From Halomarinibacterium sp041392125 (GTDB lineage: Bacteria; Bacteroidota; Bacteroidia; Flavobacteriales; Flavobacteriaceae), in assembly GCA_041392125.1 (NCBI GenBank), contig JAWKMR010000003.1, forward strand, positions 528,178-592,177: a DNA stretch of 64,000 nt, read 5' to 3'. This document shows, one piece after another, positions 61,950 through 64,000 of this stretch. The notes beneath the pieces are model-generated. The model did not search any database. It saw only the letters and a program-made list of their open reading frames with translations, and had not been told where the DNA came from. Both the position numbers and the translations under genes were made by a program. Every line of letters starts with the position of its first letter. The first letter of the stretch is position 1.

Positions 61950-63002
61950 ATGTTAGAAGATAAAAACAGACCCTTTACAAAAGTTTCGGAATTAGGCGAG
62001 TTTGGGCTCATTGAGCATTTAACCAAAGGCATAAAATTAACCCAAAAATCTACTATTAAAGGGATTGGTGATGATGCAGCGGTTATTTCCACTACCGGAA
62101 ATTTTCAGAAAGTAATTACTACCGATATGTTAGTAGAAGGGGTACATTTCGATCTGGGTTACATGCCCTTAAAACATCTGGGATACAAAGCGGTAATTGT
62201 AAATTTAAGTGATATTTATGCGATGAATGCCACCCCACAACAGATTACCGTTTCTATTGCTATTTCTAACAGATTTCCTGTAGAAGCGCTGGAGGAGCTT
62301 TATGAAGGCATTAAAACAGCTTGTAACCTTTACCAAGTTGATTTAGTGGGAGGCGATACTACGTCTTCAATCTCCGGGCTTATTATAAGTATTATGGCCA
62401 TAGGAGAGGGACTTGAAAACAACATAGTTTTCAGAGATGGTGCTAGAGAAAATGATTTACTGGTGCTTACAGGCGATATTGGAGCAGCTTATTTGGGGCT
62501 TCAGGTCTTAGAGCGCGAAAAGCAGGTTTTTAAGGCCAATCCAAATTCGCAGCCCGATTTAGAACCGTATACCTATTTGGTGGAGCGACAATTAAAACCC
62601 GAAGCCAGAAAAGATATTATCAACTTGCTAAAAGATTTAGGTGTAGTTCCCACAGCAATGATTGATATAAGTGATGGTCTTTCTTCAGAAATACTTCATA
62701 TCTGTAAATCTTCAAATGTTGGTTGTAATGTATTTGAAGATAAAATTCCTTTGGATCCCCAAGTTATTTCAACTTGTGAAGAGTTTAATATCGATAGTAC
62801 CACTATTGCGTTAAGTGGCGGGGAAGATTATGAATTGCTTTTCACTATTAAAATGGAAGATTTTCCTAAAATTAAAGCAAACCCTAATTTAACGGTTATT
62901 GGGCATATTACGGCTGAAAAGGAAGGAGTCCATTTAATTTCAAGGGCAAACACAAAAATACCTATGGTGGCACGAGGCTGGAATGCCTTGAAAGAAGAAT
63001 AA
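61950..63002 (+). CDS. thiL: Thiamine-monophosphate kinase
   Basis: ThiL phosphorylates thiamine monophosphate to the active cofactor thiamine diphosphate. The 350-residue protein, with preferred start MLEDKNRPFTKVSELGEFG, contains GIGDDAAVI, TTDMLVEGVHFDL, VGGDTTSS, MIDISDGLSSEI and LSGGEDYELLFT, the full ATP- and Mg-binding signature of the PurM/AIR-synthase-like family. It is monocistronic and converges on the small Zn-ribbon pair with 1 base between the stops. No other thiamine genes are in the window. Confidence 0.96.
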   Translation: MLEDKNRPFTKVSELGEFGLIEHLTKGIKLTQKSTIKGIGDDAAVISTTGNFQKVITTDMLVEGVHFDLGYMPLKHLGYKAVIVNLSDIYAMNATPQQITVSIAISNRFPVEALEELYEGIKTACNLYQVDLVGGDTTSSISGLIISIMAIGEGLENNIVFRDGARENDLLVLTGDIGAAYLGLQVLEREKQVFKANPNSQPDLEPYTYLVERQLKPEARKDIINLLKDLGVVPTAMIDISDGLSSEILHICKSSNVGCNVFEDKIPLDPQVISTCEEFNIDSTTIALSGGEDYELLFTIKMEDFPKIKANPNLTVIGHITAEKEGVHLISRANTKIPMVARGWNALKEE

Positions 63003-63003
63003 G

Positions 63004-63210
63004 TTAAATTGCCGTTCTGTTTTTGAAGTTTTTCTCAAACAATAAATTATTCTCTTCCCAGTATTTTGAAAGCGTTACAATTCTTCCATAGCCATCTACA
63101 GTAAACTTTTTATGACAACACTTGCACTGGTACTCCTTTATAAAGATGTCCTCTTTCTTTAAAGAAACAAATTGATGTCCAAATAATTTACAACGTAGGT
63201 TTTTTTTCAT
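63004..63210 (-). CDS. Small Zn-ribbon-like protein (second of tandem pair)
   Basis: This 68-residue protein has the pattern C-K-L-FGHQF followed by KEYQCKCCHKKFTVDGYG, a probable four-ligand metal site (Cys7, His12, Cys29, Cys32). The upstream gene encodes a protein with the same spaced pattern, so the two are paralogues. Its start overlaps the stop of that gene by 4 bases (ATGA), so translation is coupled. The function is unknown. Confidence 0.72.
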   Translation of the reverse strand: MKKNLRCKLFGHQFVSLKKEDIFIKEYQCKCCHKKFTVDGYGRIVTLSKYWEENNLLFEKNFKNRTAI

Positions 63211-63455
63211 GAAGCAGCGCAGTAGCGCTTCATTTTCTTTTCAAAAAACAAAGCCAATGAGGTGTTTACTTGCTTGTTTTTAGACGTTAGTATTTCTAAA
63301 TTTCCCGAAAAGGTTGTGGTAACTTCTTTTCCGCAATGAGAACATCGGTATTCTTTGATGTGCTCTGTTACTTTACGGGTTATTAAATAATCATGTCCAA
63401 ACGTACTGCAAACGATACCAGAAAAGGAAAACGATGATGAGGAATTTCGAGCCAT
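63207..63455 (-). CDS. Small Zn-ribbon-like protein (first of tandem pair)
   Basis: This 82-residue protein contains C-S-T-FGHDY and KEYRCSHCGKEVTTTFSGN, the same scaffold as its downstream neighbour: a Cys/His pair then CxxC about 20 residues later. The N-terminus is serine-rich. No membrane segment is present. A -7-like TATATTTA (63482-63489 on the opposite strand) lies 27 bases before the start. Confidence 0.72.
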   Translation of the reverse strand: MARNSSSSFSFSGIVCSTFGHDYLITRKVTEHIKEYRCSHCGKEVTTTFSGNLEILTSKNKQVNTSLALFFEKKMKRYCAAS

Positions 63456-63524
63456 AGTTTTCTGATTTTTATTGGTTGTGCTAAATATATAAATTTTTTA
63501 ATATAAAATCGATTAAAAGCAAAA

Positions 63525-64000
63525 TTAATCGATAAAAAGTAAAAATTTAACAATTTCAGCTTCGTTTTCCAACCAGCTCATATGGCTTCCGAGGAGTATT
63601 TTAAGATTCGTATTTGTTTTCTTTGAAATTGATTTTGAAGAAGTTACAGGTATAATGGGATCATTCTCACCACAAATCAACCATTTTTCTTTAGAAAATT
63701 CTTTCAAAATAAAAGTTCTACTTTTTCGATCCCGCATCCCTTTTATATTTGCTATTATACCCTCAGTTGGAAAAAGAAGAGCCTCTTTTTTTAACCATTC
63801 AATCTCTTTTGAATAGCATATTTTGGAATTTTCTGAAAATAAATTCGAAATGGCCATCCCTAAAAATGATTTCTTTTCTTTTTGTATAAACCCAATGGCT
63901 CGATTCCTATTTACTTTTCGTTCCTTACTATCTGCTTCGCTGGTGGAGTTTAGTAAAATTAGTTTCGAAACTTTTTCTTCAAATAACTCTGTAAAAGCCA
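63525..64000 (-). CDS. Alpha/beta hydrolase, C-terminal part only
   Basis: The reading frame continues open from 63857 to the right edge of the window, so this is the end of a gene, not a 110-residue protein. The visible 158 residues include FTELFEEKVSKLILLNSTSEADSKERK just after the expected nucleophile elbow. They also include LICGENDPIIPVTSS, carrying the acid residue, and GSHMSWLEN, whose His is the expected catalytic one. The family is alpha/beta hydrolase (esterase/BioH-like). The substrate is unknown, and the nucleophile itself lies outside the window. Confidence 0.82.
   Translation of the reverse strand, partial: AFTELFEEKVSKLILLNSTSEADSKERKVNRNRAIGFIQKEKKSFLGMAISNLFSENSKICYSKEIEWLKKEALLFPTEGIIANIKGMRDRKSRTFILKEFSKEKWLICGENDPIIPVTSSKSISKKTNTNLKILLGSHMSWLENEAEIVKFLLFID

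Noticed and set aside
1..64000. Search for tRNA, rRNA, CRISPR arrays, insertion sequences and prophage genes
   Set aside because: No cloverleaf, repeat-spacer pattern, transposase, integrase or phage structural gene was seen.

Overview
The window is a gene-dense, AT-rich stretch of a bacterial chromosome that most likely comes from a Flavobacteriaceae member (Bacteroidota). The sequence evidence is: many signal peptides ending in FSQ/FAQ/SAQ; lipoproteins with a Cys followed by Lys/Asp runs; type IX secretion (T9SS) sorting domains of both type A and type B; PorP/SprF-like and TonB-dependent outer-membrane proteins; a Suf operon with a DUF2480 gene; and repeated TAnnTTTG -7 promoter elements in place of TATAAT, with few Shine-Dalgarno sites. 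I see no rRNA, tRNA, CRISPR array, insertion sequence or prophage. No gap between genes reaches 300 bases. The longest, about 195-235 bases, lie at 19373-19567 and 61718-61949.

Layout. 1-6350: a truncated BNR-repeat exported protein, an M28 peptidase with a membrane C-terminus, a CBS-pair protein, a GIDE-like membrane protein with a Zn-ribbon partner, a DUF6268 barrel, DUF2200 and a lipocalin-like lipoprotein. 6480-11619: ileS, a DksA-like protein with a degenerate zinc finger, an exported protein of unknown function and lspA. 11616-15223: an orphan PAS histidine kinase and a tightly overlapping rimK / aspartoacylase-like / 5-formyl-THF cyclo-ligase operon. 15333-19372: uvrC coupled to a patatin-BamA protein. 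19568-24951: aromatic amino-acid catabolism (hmgA, hppD, kynA) with DUF3108 and M23 peptidase genes. 25114-28266: an orphan TonB receptor and a small membrane protein.

28296-33788: a divergent cassette of secreted nuclease, TonB receptor and DUF5689 lipoprotein around a perfect 16-bp palindrome. 33898-35379: a TSUP permease and DUF4256. 35449-42195: an operon of T9SS type B giant adhesin, PorP/SprF and OmpA/TPR/PD40. 42297-45534: a second nuclease, hflX and DUF3078. 45616-52926: the sufA-B-(lipoprotein)-C-D-S-(META lipoprotein)-E-T-DUF2480 Fe-S assembly operon. 53053-61717: an envelope locus with three tandem choice-of-anchor B proteins, a beta-propeller lipoprotein, an MbnP-like lipoprotein and an MbnH/MauG-type di-heme enzyme. 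61950-64000: thiL, two tandem small Zn-ribbon proteins and a truncated alpha/beta hydrolase.

The most promising place for an under-described system is the anchor-B / propeller / MbnP / MbnH locus. It combines a likely redox protein-modifying pair with tandemly duplicated T9SS cargo in one co-oriented gene run. The Suf operon with two embedded lipoproteins and the rimK / aspartoacylase-like couple are the next most interesting units. Several starts are placed inside the longest open frame, where a signal peptide or a -7 element overlapping the upstream start makes the internal start more credible.
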